From Akkermansiaceae bacterium UBA4589 (GTDB lineage Bacteria; Verrucomicrobiota; Verrucomicrobiia; Verrucomicrobiales; Akkermansiaceae): DNA of 24,140 nucleotides. Shown piece by piece: positions 13,304 through 21,471 of the stretch. The first letter of the stretch is position 1. Each line of letters begins with the position of its first letter. Both the position numbers and the translations under genes were made by a program. The notes beneath the pieces were generated by a model. That model made no database searches. It saw only the letters and a program-made list of their open reading frames with translations, and was not told the DNA's origin. The DNA lies in NCBI GenBank assembly GCA_002387565.1, contig DGJT01000004.1:1-24140 (forward strand), read 5' to 3'.

Positions 13304-16075
13304 ATGCATTCTCTTCATTCTAGGTTTGATTGGCGCACACAGTTGCAAGTCTTAGAAAAACAGTTCATCCAAGATAATTATACTTTAGATCCACTGCTGC
13401 TTAAGCAATTGATTATCGATGTGCGTGCTGATTTTAAGGAGTGGCATTATTCTAAAACTGCAGGGGGGCTAGAATTAGCAGAAGCTTTGAGTGATTTTTT
13501 TGATGCCTTGTTTGCGATGATGTATCAATTGCATTTCACCCAGCCTGGTGCAGGAGCTAAAGAAGCTTCGAATATGACCTTAGTAGCACTAGGTGGTTAT
13601 GGTAGAGGAGCGCTAAACCCTTATTCAGATTTAGATTTATTAATTCTACTACCAAAATCAAGTGAATTAATGCCTAAAGCAACACGTGATAGTATAGGGC
13701 TATTTTGGCAGTGTTGTTGGGATTTGGGTATAAAATTAGGAACTAGTACGCGTTCATTGCAGGATTGCTTGCTGGAGGCACGTCGTGATCCATGGAATAG
13801 AACCGCTCTTATTGACGCTCGCCGAATAAAAGGCAGTAAGTCTTTGTTTGATAAGTTCAAAAAAATCAGATCTAAAATTGCTATTGGTGATAAAAAAGCT
13901 CTGCTAGCTGAGCGTTATGCTGATGTGCGTAAGCGTGAGAGCAAGTATTCGAGTACCATTTATTTACAAGAGCCTAATGTCAAAGAAAGCTTAGGAGGTT
14001 TGAGGGATTGGCAAAACTTATGGTGGATTGCACCATTCCCAAAAAAGAAGCACAGCTTAAAGAGTTTATCAAGAGCTCGCCTACTGCCACCTAAAGAAGT
14101 GAGGATGCTAGATCAGGCCTACAACTTTATTATGCTGGTGCGTAATGCCTTGCACTTTGAAGAAGGAAGAAGCACGGATCAGCTAACCTTACGTTTGCAG
14201 GGTGTGTTGGCGCAAGATTTGGGCTATGTTAATGAGGATTTGCTCCGTGGTATTGAGGAGCTGATGCGTGAGTATTATTTGAACACACGTTTAATTTATC
14301 AAGAGACAAGTAAGGTGTATCAAGCCTTGATGGAGGATAGAAAGTTTGGCTTTAGAACTAAGAACTTGCAAATATTGAGGCGTTTTAGCTGGTATAAAAA
14401 AATGGTAGGCATCCCTGAGTTAGATGGTTTTGAAGTCTGGGATGGAGCCTTGTACCGTACATCAGGGCATACCATTACCAAGCAGCCAGATAAATTGCTC
14501 AAGGCCTACCTCTATGCCATGCAATGGGATGTTAAATTATCTGCCAAGTTAAAAAATGCACTCTACAATAGACGCTATTTAATAGATGATGCTTATCGTC
14601 TTGATAAAGAAAACCAAGAGACATTTAAGCAGATTCTAGAGGGCAAAGGTAGTGTAGGGGGCACATTGCGTCAGATGCATGAACAGCAAATCTTAGATAA
14701 GTTTATTCCAGAATTTGGTGCACTAGATTGTTTGGTGCAACATGAATTCTTTCACCGTTATACAGCTGATGAACATACCTTGCGTTGTCTGGAAAATTTG
14801 GATGATTTATTAGTCTTAGATGATGCTCCTGAGCCTTATCGTAGTTTAGCTTTAAAATTTGATGATGTCTTTAGTTTGTATTTTGCTTTGATTTTCCATG
14901 ATGCAGGGCGAGCTGAGAATGAAGCTGATCATGTGGAGGAATCTACGGTTATGGTAGAAGAAGTTTGTCATAGAATGAACTTGTCAGCAGGGCGTAAGAA
15001 TTTGATTAAATTCCTGATTGAGGAGCATTTGACGCTGTGGAAGTTTGGTACGACTAAAGATGTAGAGGATGATGCGGTGATTGATGCTTTCTTAGAGCGT
15101 GTGCCGACTCTGGAGAAGCTGGATGCTTTGCTTGTCTTTACTTACGTAGATTCAAAGGCAACTAATGAAAGTGGTTGGGATGGTTATAAGGAGAGTAGCT
15201 TACTCAGGCTTTATAGGGTCGCTCAACGTCGATTAGCTCTGGGGGATGATGTGATGAGTCATGCACAAGAGAAGCATCTCCAATTAGTTGAAGAGGCTTT
15301 ATTAGAGCTGGTAGATCATGCGGATAAGGAGGCAATTAAAGAGCATATGAATCTTATGCCGAATAGTTATTTTAAGTACCGTAAGATTGATCATATAGCA
15401 AATCACCACCAGTCCATTTTTGACTTTTTAGATAGGGAGCAAACTAAGAGCCTAGATTATCAATTTACTTGGTTAGATTTTCCTGAGCAGGGTTGTACAG
15501 AACTTGTGGTGATAGGTCGTGATAGGCCTTTGTTTATTCAGAAGGTTTGTTGTGCGTTATCTAGTTGCGATATCAATATCCTCTCTGCTTCTATTTTCAC
15601 GCGTCAAGATGGCATCGTGATTGATCTTATTCGTGTTAGAGATACTCAGACCAAGCCTCAAATAGATGATAAGAAACAGCAAAAAATTGAGAAGGTTTTC
15701 TCTGAGCTTAATGAACAAGAAACTTACAATGCTGTTGAGTATTTAAAGAAAAAGAAAAGCTACTTTAATCAAGGTAAGCAAGAGCAGGGGGATAGTTATC
15801 GTCTTCGAAAACCTAGGGTCAAGTTTCATTTAGATAATACGCAGCAAGCAGCTATAGAGGTGCAAACCTTGGATAGGTTTGGCTTGCTACATGATGTATT
15901 AGCGGTATTGAGCCGTTATAAGGTCAATGTAACTCAGGCGAGTTTGTATGCGCAATCAGGTATTGCTATTAATCGATTTGAAATTAGTAATCCAGAGGTC
16001 TTACAAGCCAAGCCTGAAACTATAAGTAATTGTGAACGAGCGCTGTTTTCAGTGGCAGAGGGTTCTCCTTACTAA
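13304..16075 (+). CDS. glnD: [Protein-PII] uridylyltransferase / uridylyl-removing enzyme, divergent
   Basis: The protein has 923 aa, somewhat longer than usual (about 860-900). It modifies PII proteins in response to glutamine and so controls nitrogen assimilation. The nucleotidyltransferase motif is GGYGRGALNPYSDLDLLIL (97-115) with D109 and D111. The HD phosphohydrolase domain shows HEFFHRYTADEH (480-491) and FHDAGRAENEADH, with H532 and D533; most GlnD proteins have HDIGK or HDIAKG, so the lysine is replaced by arginine here. Two C-terminal ACT domains (about 725-795 and 848-915) would bind glutamine. The start gives no SD motif. No PII gene is in the window. Its promoter is unclear; the right end of the inverted-repeat element lies 53 bp upstream. 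Confidence 0.9.
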   Translation: MHSLHSRFDWRTQLQVLEKQFIQDNYTLDPLLLKQLIIDVRADFKEWHYSKTAGGLELAEALSDFFDALFAMMYQLHFTQPGAGAKEASNMTLVALGGYGRGALNPYSDLDLLILLPKSSELMPKATRDSIGLFWQCCWDLGIKLGTSTRSLQDCLLEARRDPWNRTALIDARRIKGSKSLFDKFKKIRSKIAIGDKKALLAERYADVRKRESKYSSTIYLQEPNVKESLGGLRDWQNLWWIAPFPKKKHSLKSLSRARLLPPKEVRMLDQAYNFIMLVRNALHFEEGRSTDQLTLRLQGVLAQDLGYVNEDLLRGIEELMREYYLNTRLIYQETSKVYQALMEDRKFGFRTKNLQILRRFSWYKKMVGIPELDGFEVWDGALYRTSGHTITKQPDKLLKAYLYAMQWDVKLSAKLKNALYNRRYLIDDAYRLDKENQETFKQILEGKGSVGGTLRQMHEQQILDKFIPEFGALDCLVQHEFFHRYTADEHTLRCLENLDDLLVLDDAPEPYRSLALKFDDVFSLYFALIFHDAGRAENEADHVEESTVMVEEVCHRMNLSAGRKNLIKFLIEEHLTLWKFGTTKDVEDDAVIDAFLERVPTLEKLDALLVFTYVDSKATNESGWDGYKESSLLRLYRVAQRRLALGDDVMSHAQEKHLQLVEEALLELVDHADKEAIKEHMNLMPNSYFKYRKIDHIANHHQSIFDFLDREQTKSLDYQFTWLDFPEQGCTELVVIGRDRPLFIQKVCCALSSCDINILSASIFTRQDGIVIDLIRVRDTQTKPQIDDKKQQKIEKVFSELNEQETYNAVEYLKKKKSYFNQGKQEQGDSYRLRKPRVKFHLDNTQQAAIEVQTLDRFGLLHDVLAVLSRYKVNVTQASLYAQSGIAINRFEISNPEVLQAKPETISNCERALFSVAEGSPY

Positions 16076-16102
16076 TGATTAAAATTTACAGGTAATTTTT
16101 AT

Positions 16103-16131
16103 TTGACAATGAATCACTTTTAGAGTAATTA
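16103..16131 (+). promoter_or_regulatory. Sigma70-like promoter for rpsT
   Basis: A perfect -35 TTGACA (16103-16108), a 17-bp spacer and -10 TAATTA (16126-16131) lie just after the glnD stop codon. Transcription would begin near 16138, giving a leader of about 20 nt before the rpsT ATG. Confidence 0.6.
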
Positions 16132-16158
16132 CTCCCACCTAATCACAAATTTAAATTT

Positions 16159-16422
16159 ATGCCTAATTCAGCTTCAGCTAAAAAAAGAGTACGCCAAATT
16201 GCAACTGCAACTGCTAGAAACCGCCCACTTAAAACTAAAGTGGCAACACTTCGTAAGAATATTACGGCTGCTGTAGAGAGTTCAGATAAAGAAGCGGCTC
16301 AAAAGGCTTATGATTTATTTGCTTCAGCTGTTGATACAGCTGCTAAGAAAAACATCTTTCACAAAAACAAAGCGGCTAACCTTAAGAGCAAAGCTGCTTT
16401 AAGTATTGCTAAGATTGCTTAA
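16159..16422 (+). CDS. rpsT: 30S ribosomal protein S20
   Basis: The protein has 87 aa and is Lys/Ala-rich and helical. It starts MPNSASAKKRVRQ, close to the canonical MPN-x-x-SAKKR beginning, and ends with the typical HKNKAANLKSKAAL region that binds 16S rRNA. It is monocistronic: it has its own promoter and a strong terminator 24 bp after the stop codon. Even this highly expressed gene has no SD motif; the leader reads cacaaatttaaatttATG. That supports an SD-independent start mechanism in this organism. Confidence 0.95.
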   Translation: MPNSASAKKRVRQIATATARNRPLKTKVATLRKNITAAVESSDKEAAQKAYDLFASAVDTAAKKNIFHKNKAANLKSKAALSIAKIA

Positions 16423-16445
16423 TTTAACGATTAAGTTTTCCTAAT

Positions 16446-16483
16446 AAAAAGCCCTGTTTGCATGATGCAAACAGGGCTTTTTT
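16446..16483 (+). terminator. Rho-independent terminator of rpsT
   Basis: A near-perfect inverted repeat pairs AGCCCTGTTTGCAT with ATGCAAACAGGGCT around a single central G, so the real loop forms within GCATGATGC. It is flanked by AAAAA before and TTTTTT after. It should work on both strands. Confidence 0.92.
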
Positions 16484-16516
16484 GTTATCTTATATTTATT
16501 TATGTTAATTTATCAT

Positions 16517-16534
16517 TGACCTTTATTTAGGTCA
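16517..16534. promoter_or_regulatory. Palindrome TGACCT-N6-AGGTCA upstream of the TorF-like gene
   Basis: Perfect 6-bp arms (16517-16522 and 16529-16534) are separated by TTATTT. It lies about 60 bp upstream of the candidate -35, a location suited to an activator or repressor site. The binding protein is unknown. Confidence 0.45.
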
Positions 16535-16588
16535 GGATTAGAATCTCTCAGCTTCAAACAAATAACATATCGTTATTAAGAAGTTAGG

Positions 16589-16618
16589 TTTAGATTTAAA
16601 TTAATTTCTTGCTATCAT
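16589..16618 (+). promoter_or_regulatory. Candidate promoter for the TorF-like porin gene
   Basis: A -35 TTTAGA (16589-16594), an 18-bp spacer and -10 TATCAT (16613-16618) precede the leader hairpin that starts at 16623. Transcription would begin close to 16625, so the mRNA would have a long leader of about 130 nt with a hairpin at its very 5' end. Confidence 0.4.
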
Positions 16619-16622
16619 TAAG

Positions 16623-16722
16623 CTAGACAACCACACAATAAGGTTGGCTAGAAAAATAATAATAATAACAAATTAACTTGAAGATTAACCGAGGTGCAAA
16701 ACAATTTTATCGGTTGTTTTTT
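16623..16722 (+). promoter_or_regulatory. Structured 5' leader with two alternative hairpins before a T-run
   Basis: Stem one: CTAGACAACC (16623-16632) pairs with GGTTGGCTAG (16642-16651) with one mismatch. Further on, AACCG (16687-16691) can pair with CGGTT (16711-16715). The overlapping AAAACAA (16698-16704) can instead pair with TTGTTTT (16714-16720). The two pairings exclude each other, and both run into a T-rich stretch. This is an attenuator-like arrangement 36 nt before the start codon. The 5'-terminal stem could stabilise the mRNA, as known for some outer-membrane protein messages. Function not shown. Confidence 0.4.
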
Positions 16723-16757
16723 ATCTATCTATATATAACTACATAAAATACAAAAAT

Positions 16758-17534
16758 ATGAAAAATATAAATAAATGGTTGGCAGGGTCATTAGGCTCTT
16801 TAGTTTTGCTTGGCGCTCAGTCACAAGCAGAGAGTGATAATTTAACTGGTTCACTTGGTTTAGATTACAATTCACACTTCATGTCTTATGGTGCGAATGT
16901 TTGGGGTTCAGACACTAAAGATATTGGTGATGATATTCTATTTAATCCTTCTTTAGGTCTTAATTACGCCCTTAGTGATACTACTGGTGTTTACGGTGGC
17001 ATTTGGGGAGATATTAATGATTTATCTGATTCTCCTATCGCTGATAATATTCAAGAAGTGGATATTTGGTTAGGTTACTACTTTGGTGCTGGTGATTTCT
17101 CATTTGATCTTACTTTCCAGCAATGGTATTACGCTAATGAAGTAGAAGGTATTTTTGATATTAATATCGGTTATGACACTAAATTTGCTCCTACTTTAAC
17201 TATTCATAACAGATATGAAGGTGTAGGTACTCAAGAAGAAAGTACTATGTTTGTTTTAGGTGGTACTTTTTATGAGTCAGCATATAAAGGATTCGATTAT
17301 TCTATCGGTGCTAATATTGGAGGTAGTATTGATGATTATCATCAAGCAGGTGAAGAGGGTTACGCTTTCTCATCAGTTAGCTTAGGTTTTAGTTCACCAC
17401 TTACTATTGGTGAAGGTTTAGGTGACTGGGATTTTCATGGTGCATTAACTCTTTACCATACATCTACAGAAACTGTTGACAACCCAGAAAATACTTACCT
17501 TACCCTTAATTTAGGTGTAGGTATGGCGTTCTAA
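16758..17534 (+). CDS. TorF/TIGR02001-type putative outer-membrane porin
   Basis: The protein has 258 aa. The signal peptide LAGSLGSLVLLGAQSQA is cut before ES at about residue 25. The mature protein consists of alternating beta strands rich in Gly, Tyr, Asp and aromatic girdles (GLDYNSHFMSYGANVWG, VYGGIWGDIND) and ends in F, as beta-barrel proteins do. The overall pattern fits the TIGR02001/TorF putative porin family. In many proteobacteria members lie directly before glnK-amtB, suggesting a role in nitrogen uptake. Here it stands alone between rpsT and urease, close to glnD. A role in urea or ammonium passage is attractive but inferred. It has a long structured leader and is followed by a large hairpin. 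Confidence 0.75.
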   Translation: MKNINKWLAGSLGSLVLLGAQSQAESDNLTGSLGLDYNSHFMSYGANVWGSDTKDIGDDILFNPSLGLNYALSDTTGVYGGIWGDINDLSDSPIADNIQEVDIWLGYYFGAGDFSFDLTFQQWYYANEVEGIFDINIGYDTKFAPTLTIHNRYEGVGTQEESTMFVLGGTFYESAYKGFDYSIGANIGGSIDDYHQAGEEGYAFSSVSLGFSSPLTIGEGLGDWDFHGALTLYHTSTETVDNPENTYLTLNLGVGMAF

Positions 17535-17552
17535 GTTGCTTATCGTATTCAT

Positions 17553-17610
17553 ATAGTTATTTTACATCACCCAGTTACTTATTTAGTAGCTGGGTGATTG
17601 TAAAAACTAT
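17553..17610 (+). terminator. Long imperfect hairpin after the TorF-like gene
   Basis: Arms of about 25 nt begin ATAGTT and end AACTAT, with TCACCCAG opposite CTGGGTGA in the core and TTATTTA as loop. There is no separate T-run after it, since the A/T tracts lie inside the stem. It probably ends or stabilises the torF-like mRNA, possibly on both strands. Confidence 0.65.
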
Positions 17611-17691
17611 ATTAAATTAGAGCAGGTAAATATTGAAGCCAATCAATTAACCGTATTGAAAGGCCTTAGAATTTTTCTGCTCTAGTTTAAT
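17611..17691. repeat. 15-bp inverted repeat enclosing 51 nt, upstream of ureA
   Basis: ATTAAATTAGAGCAG (17611-17625) and CTGCTCTAGTTTAAT (17677-17691) match in 14 of 15 positions. The enclosed 51 nt contain two related segments, TATTGAAGCC and TATTGAAAGGCC, and further possible pairing (AAGCC with GGCCTT). The total of 81 nt is compatible with a small structured RNA or a tiny mobile-element relic. It lies upstream of the candidate ureA promoter, not in the ureA leader. Confidence 0.5.
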
Positions 17692-17735
17692 AATAGATTA
17701 CATTCAATTATATAGTGATACTTTATTTATAAAGT
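17686..17735 (+). promoter_or_regulatory. Candidate ureA promoter with operator-like palindrome
   Basis: A -35 TTTAAT (17686-17691) and -10 TATATA (17709-17714) are 17 bp apart. At the predicted start lies a perfect 7-bp palindrome, ACTTTAT-TT-ATAAAGT (17720-17735), placed as a repressor site would be. It does not match the GTATGA-N16-TCATAC consensus of NikR. The regulator is unknown; urease operons are commonly controlled by nickel, nitrogen or urea. Confidence 0.4.
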
Positions 17736-17773
17736 AATCAGTGTGTTTATTAACCTAACTGAGTTATACACTC

Positions 17774-18076
17774 ATGCGTCTCACTTCCAGAGAAAAAGAC
17801 AAGCTTATCATTGTTGTGGCTGCAGATTTAGCACGCCGTAGACAAGCAAGAGGGCTTAAACTCAATCATCCTGAATCCATCGCTATTATCTCTTATGAGA
17901 TTTTAGAAGGTATCAGAGATGGTAGAAGTGTAGCCGACCTCATGAGTTACGGCACTACGATACTCACTCGAGATGATGTTATGGAGGGGGTTCCTGAGAT
18001 GATACATGATGTTCAGGTTGAGGGGACTTTCCCCGATGGGACTAAGCTCGTTACGGTGCATAACCCGATTAGGTAA
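17774..18076 (+). CDS. ureA: Urease gamma subunit
   Basis: The protein has 100 aa, exactly the family length. It begins MRLTSREKDKLII and carries ARRRQARGLKLNHPESIA, GRSVADLM and the ending GTFPDGTKLVTVHNPI, all typical of UreA. With UreB and UreC it forms the (alpha-beta-gamma)3 core that hydrolyses urea to ammonia and carbamate. It is the first gene of the ureABCEFGD operon, 66 bp before ureB. The GGGGAAA patch after its stop codon is about 50 nt from ureB, too far away to be an SD motif. Confidence 0.97.
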   Translation: MRLTSREKDKLIIVVAADLARRRQARGLKLNHPESIAIISYEILEGIRDGRSVADLMSYGTTILTRDDVMEGVPEMIHDVQVEGTFPDGTKLVTVHNPIR

Positions 18077-18142
18077 ATAAGCTAAATAAGGGGAAACAAA
18101 GCTCAATATAAGATATTTAAACCTTAAGCGATAAAAACAATC

Positions 18143-18457
18143 ATGATACCAGGAGAATATAAATATCAAAATGCAGATGAGCTCCTGATAGCTAATGAAG
18201 GCTTGGAGACAGTGCTCATAGAGGTCACTAATACCGGAGATAGACCTATTCAAATAGGTAGTCACTTTCATTTTTATGAGGTCAATGAAGGGCTAGAGTT
18301 TGATAGAGCAAAGAGCAAAGGTTTTCGCCTCAATATCGCAGCTGGTACGGCGGTTCGTTTTGAACCTGGAGATATTAGAGAGGTTGAGTTGGTAGCTTTG
18401 GCTGGAGAACGTAAGGTCTATGGTCTTAATAACAAAGTGGATGCCGCTTTAGATTAA
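18143..18457 (+). CDS. ureB: Urease beta subunit
   Basis: The protein has 104 aa, typical of a separate UreB. It begins MIPGEY, contains VTNTGDRPIQIGSHFHFYEVN and the GFRLNIAAGTAVRFEPGD segment (given as two parts of a longer conserved run), and ends with YGLNNKVDAAL. It is a structural subunit that packs around the UreC active site. The start is preceded by an A-rich sequence with no SD motif. ureC begins 21 bp downstream. Confidence 0.97.
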   Translation: MIPGEYKYQNADELLIANEGLETVLIEVTNTGDRPIQIGSHFHFYEVNEGLEFDRAKSKGFRLNIAAGTAVRFEPGDIREVELVALAGERKVYGLNNKVDAALD

Positions 18458-18478
18458 CTTTTATACGACACAATTATC

Positions 18479-20215
18479 ATGATGAGCTTAGAGTTTACCC
18501 ATCGTCAGTACGCAGAAATGTTTGGCCCTACCGTAGGGGATCAGGTGCGTCTAGCTGATACAGAGTTATTTATCGAAATTGAACGCGATTTAATTGCGGA
18601 GTCTGGAGGCTATGGTAATGAGGTTAAATTTGGTGGAGGCAAGGTCATCAGAGACGGTATGGGGCAATCTCCATTGGCTTTAGCTAAAGACTGTTTAGAT
18701 TTAGTGCTCACCAATGCCACCATTATTGACGCCAAACTCGGTGTGATTAAGGCAGATATAGGAGTTAAAGATGGGCGTATTGCTGGTATTGGGCATGCAG
18801 GAAACCCGCTTATTCAATCAGGCATCACAGAGGGTATGGTGATTGGAGCTTCTACAGAAGTAATCGCAGCGGAGGGTCATATCGTAACAGCTGGTGGTGT
18901 AGACTCCCATATTCATTTTATCTGCCCTCAACAAATTGAAGAAGCGCTTAATAGTGGAGTGACTACCATGGTAGGTGGTGGTACAGGCCCAGCTACAGGA
19001 ACGAATGCGACAACCTGTACTCCAGGCGCTTGGAATATAGCCAGAATGCTCGAAGCCGCAGAGGCATTTCCTATGAATATAGGTTTTATGGGTAAGGGGA
19101 ACTCCTCTAATGTCGAGGCTCTGCGTGAGCAAGTAGAGGCAGGAGCTATGGGGCTCAAGTTACACGAGGACTGGGGAACCACACCGAGTAGTATTGACAC
19201 TTGTTTAACATTGGCTGATGAGATGGACATTCAAGTGGCTATCCATACAGATACGCTTAATGAGGCTGGTTTTGTGGAAACTACTATAGGTGCTTTTAAG
19301 AACCGAGTGATTCATACATTCCACTCAGAAGGAGCAGGTGGAGGCCATGCGCCTGATATTCTTAAGGTTTGTGGAGAGACTAATGTGTTGCCTTCATCAA
19401 CGAATCCCACAAGACCCTTTACTGTAAATACCATTGATGAACATTTAGATATGCTCATGGTTTGTCACCATTTAGATTCGAAAATTCCTGAGGATGTAGC
19501 TTTTGCTGAGTCACGTATTCGTCCACAAACCATTGCAGCAGAGGATATTTTACATGATAGAGGCGCGATCTCAATCATGTCTAGTGATAGTCAGGCTATG
19601 GGGCGTGTTGGTGAGGTCTTGATTAGAACTTGGCAAACTGCAGATAAAATGAAGAAGCAGTTTGGATCGCTAACTTCACCTGAGCATGATGCAGCCGATA
19701 ATTTTAGAGTATTACGTTATATTGCTAAGTACACGATTAATCCAGCGATTGCCTGTGGTTGCGCTCATGAAGTGGGTAGTTTAGAGGTGGGTAAACTCGC
19801 GGACATTGTCTTGTTTAAACCTGCGTTTTTTGGAGTTAAACCTGAGATAGTTCTCAAGGGTGGGTTGATTGCTACCGCTAATATGGGTGACCCTAACGCT
19901 TCGATTCCCACACCTCAGCCTATGCATTACCGCCCTCAATTTGCATCTTACGGTAAAGCACTAAGTAAGACCTCCATTACTTTTGTCAGTCAAGCTGCCA
20001 TAAAAGCAGACATCAAAGGTCAATTAGGCTTAGAAAAAGAATTAGTGGCTGTAGAAAACACTCGTGATATTTCAAAATTAGATATGGTGCTCAATGATTA
20101 TTTGCCAGATATAGAAATCGACGCAGAAACTTATACCGTGACTGTAGATGGCGAGGTGATTACGTGTGAACCTGCAGATCTTCTGCCTATGGCGCAGCGT
20201 TACTTCTTATTTTAA
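18479..20215 (+). CDS. ureC: Urease alpha (catalytic) subunit
   Basis: The protein has 578 aa. It holds the dinickel site that hydrolyses urea. Visible ligands are H144 and H146 (DSHIHF), K227 (the carbamylated lysine in GLKLHEDWG), H256 (AIHTDTLNE), H282 (FHSEG) and D370 (SSDSQAMGR). The flap residues are C329 and H330 (MVCHHLD). Each sits ten positions after its Klebsiella counterpart (H134, H136, K217, H246, H272, D360, C319, H320), so the active site is complete. The extra residues come from the N-terminal start and a small insertion near IAESGGYGNEV. ATGATG at the start leaves Met1 or Met2 open. Confidence 0.98.
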   Translation: MMSLEFTHRQYAEMFGPTVGDQVRLADTELFIEIERDLIAESGGYGNEVKFGGGKVIRDGMGQSPLALAKDCLDLVLTNATIIDAKLGVIKADIGVKDGRIAGIGHAGNPLIQSGITEGMVIGASTEVIAAEGHIVTAGGVDSHIHFICPQQIEEALNSGVTTMVGGGTGPATGTNATTCTPGAWNIARMLEAAEAFPMNIGFMGKGNSSNVEALREQVEAGAMGLKLHEDWGTTPSSIDTCLTLADEMDIQVAIHTDTLNEAGFVETTIGAFKNRVIHTFHSEGAGGGHAPDILKVCGETNVLPSSTNPTRPFTVNTIDEHLDMLMVCHHLDSKIPEDVAFAESRIRPQTIAAEDILHDRGAISIMSSDSQAMGRVGEVLIRTWQTADKMKKQFGSLTSPEHDAADNFRVLRYIAKYTINPAIACGCAHEVGSLEVGKLADIVLFKPAFFGVKPEIVLKGGLIATANMGDPNASIPTPQPMHYRPQFASYGKALSKTSITFVSQAAIKADIKGQLGLEKELVAVENTRDISKLDMVLNDYLPDIEIDAETYTVTVDGEVITCEPADLLPMAQRYFLF

Positions 20216-20233
20216 TATTTTCTAATCGAAACT

Positions 20234-20722
20234 ATGATTATTACTCAACATTTACATGATATACCGCAAGGGTTAACCCCAGTTGCTTTGAGTGTGGATA
20301 GGCACAAATTATCTCGTAGACGCTGGCATGGCGTGGCCGAAGATGGCGTAGAATTCTCATTTGATTTAGTTGAAGCTTTAGAGCATGGAGAGACTTTTTA
20401 TGCTGATGACTCAAAGGTGTATAGCATCGAAATGCAACCTGAAGCTTGCTTGTTAATCCCTATTCAAGAGCCTAAAAAAGCCGCTTGGATGGGCTGGATG
20501 GTTGGCAACTTACATTTTAAGGCAGCGTTTAGCGAAGAAGGTATTTTAGTCCAAGATGATCTAGCTGTCATTCAAATGTTGGAACGTGAACATATTCATT
20601 ACCATAAAGTTCATCAAGTATTTAAGCCGAGTAAGCAGGGAGGTCACAGCCATGACCATTCGCATGAGCACAGCCACTCACATAGCCACGACCACACAGG
20701 AGAACACTCTCATAGTCACTGA
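20234..20722 (+). CDS. ureE: Urease accessory protein UreE, nickel metallochaperone with His-rich tail
   Basis: The protein has 162 aa. UreE delivers nickel to the UreDFG-apourease complex. The peptide-binding domain is followed by the metal domain with MVGNLHFKA (GNRH in most homologues; Arg is Leu here) and the conserved EHIHYHKVHQVF. The tail (residues 136-162) has 12 histidines in about 27 residues (HSHDHSHEHSHSHSH-like), a nickel-storage feature. Its TGA stop overlaps the ureF ATG by one base (TGATG), coupling their translation. Confidence 0.95.
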   Translation: MIITQHLHDIPQGLTPVALSVDRHKLSRRRWHGVAEDGVEFSFDLVEALEHGETFYADDSKVYSIEMQPEACLLIPIQEPKKAAWMGWMVGNLHFKAAFSEEGILVQDDLAVIQMLEREHIHYHKVHQVFKPSKQGGHSHDHSHEHSHSHSHDHTGEHSHSH

Positions 20723-21453
20723 TGATAGCCACTGCCGACATAGCTCAGGAACAAGATTTATGGATGTGGTTACCTCACCTCATTCAGGTCTCTGACCCGC
20801 TATTTCCTACGGGGGGTTACGCGCATTCTTTGGGCTTAGAAGAATGGGCAGCAACTTGTAATTACAGAGATAAACAAGATTTGGTGACATTTTTTGAAGA
20901 GCATGTCGCCTGTTCATTAACACGTTTAGAATTACCCTATTTACATTTCATTATTCAATTATTGGGCAAAGAGCAGATTGATTGGCAGCAGATTAAGCGT
21001 CTAGATAGTGAAATTAATGCTTGGAAATGGGCCAGTGAGATTAGAGAGGCAAGCTTGGCTCAGGGGAGAGGGCGCTTACGTTTGCTAAAAAAACTATGGA
21101 CGAATGAGGTCATCATGCAGGATTACACAGAGCAGGCTAAGGAATTAGGATTGCACGGGCATCATCTCTTAATTACAGCGATTCAATTCAAAATTTTAGG
21201 CGTTCCTCTTAGAGCGGGTTTATTAGCTTATGGGTATCAGAGTTTTGCTAACTTTTCCTCTGCCTCGATTAAATTGCTACGCATGAGTCCCGAGTCTGTG
21301 CAAGGAGCTTTGCTACATGGCTTATCCTTGTTGCCTGAAATAGTGGATAAGGCTTTAGTGGTTGAACATAATGAAGCGGGTTACTTTATGCCTCATTTTG
21401 ATATTGCTTGCGCTAGACACTCCACGGCTTTTTCTAGGCTCTTTATTTCTTAA
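20722..21453 (+). CDS. ureF: Urease accessory protein UreF
   Basis: The protein has 243 aa. UreF acts with UreD and UreG as a GTPase-gating scaffold during nickel insertion. The SDPLFPTGGYAHSLGLEEW region (27-45) is the family's hallmark, and the ending with HFDIACARHSTAFSRLFIS is also typical. The start overlaps the ureE stop. The first 14 residues could be an extension, since a second Met (MWLPHLIQV) follows, but the overlap and coupling favour the first. Confidence 0.95.
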   Translation: MIATADIAQEQDLWMWLPHLIQVSDPLFPTGGYAHSLGLEEWAATCNYRDKQDLVTFFEEHVACSLTRLELPYLHFIIQLLGKEQIDWQQIKRLDSEINAWKWASEIREASLAQGRGRLRLLKKLWTNEVIMQDYTEQAKELGLHGHHLLITAIQFKILGVPLRAGLLAYGYQSFANFSSASIKLLRMSPESVQGALLHGLSLLPEIVDKALVVEHNEAGYFMPHFDIACARHSTAFSRLFIS

Positions 21454-21471
21454 TTTTTTTAACTTAATACT

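Noticed and set aside
17701..17773. NikR operator upstream of ureA
   Set aside because: The consensus half-sites GTATGA and TCATAC are absent; only the unrelated ACTTTAT palindrome is present.
18085..18100. AGGGGAAA-like patch as an SD motif for ureB
   Set aside because: It lies about 50 nt upstream of the ureB ATG, far outside the SD range.
17903..18271. 122-aa antisense open frame across ureA-ureB
   Set aside because: It is a shadow of two well-conserved urease genes, with no independent coding signs.
18818..19230. Antisense open frames of 100-104 aa within ureC
   Set aside because: They lie opposite the conserved catalytic region and are explained by codon usage of ureC.
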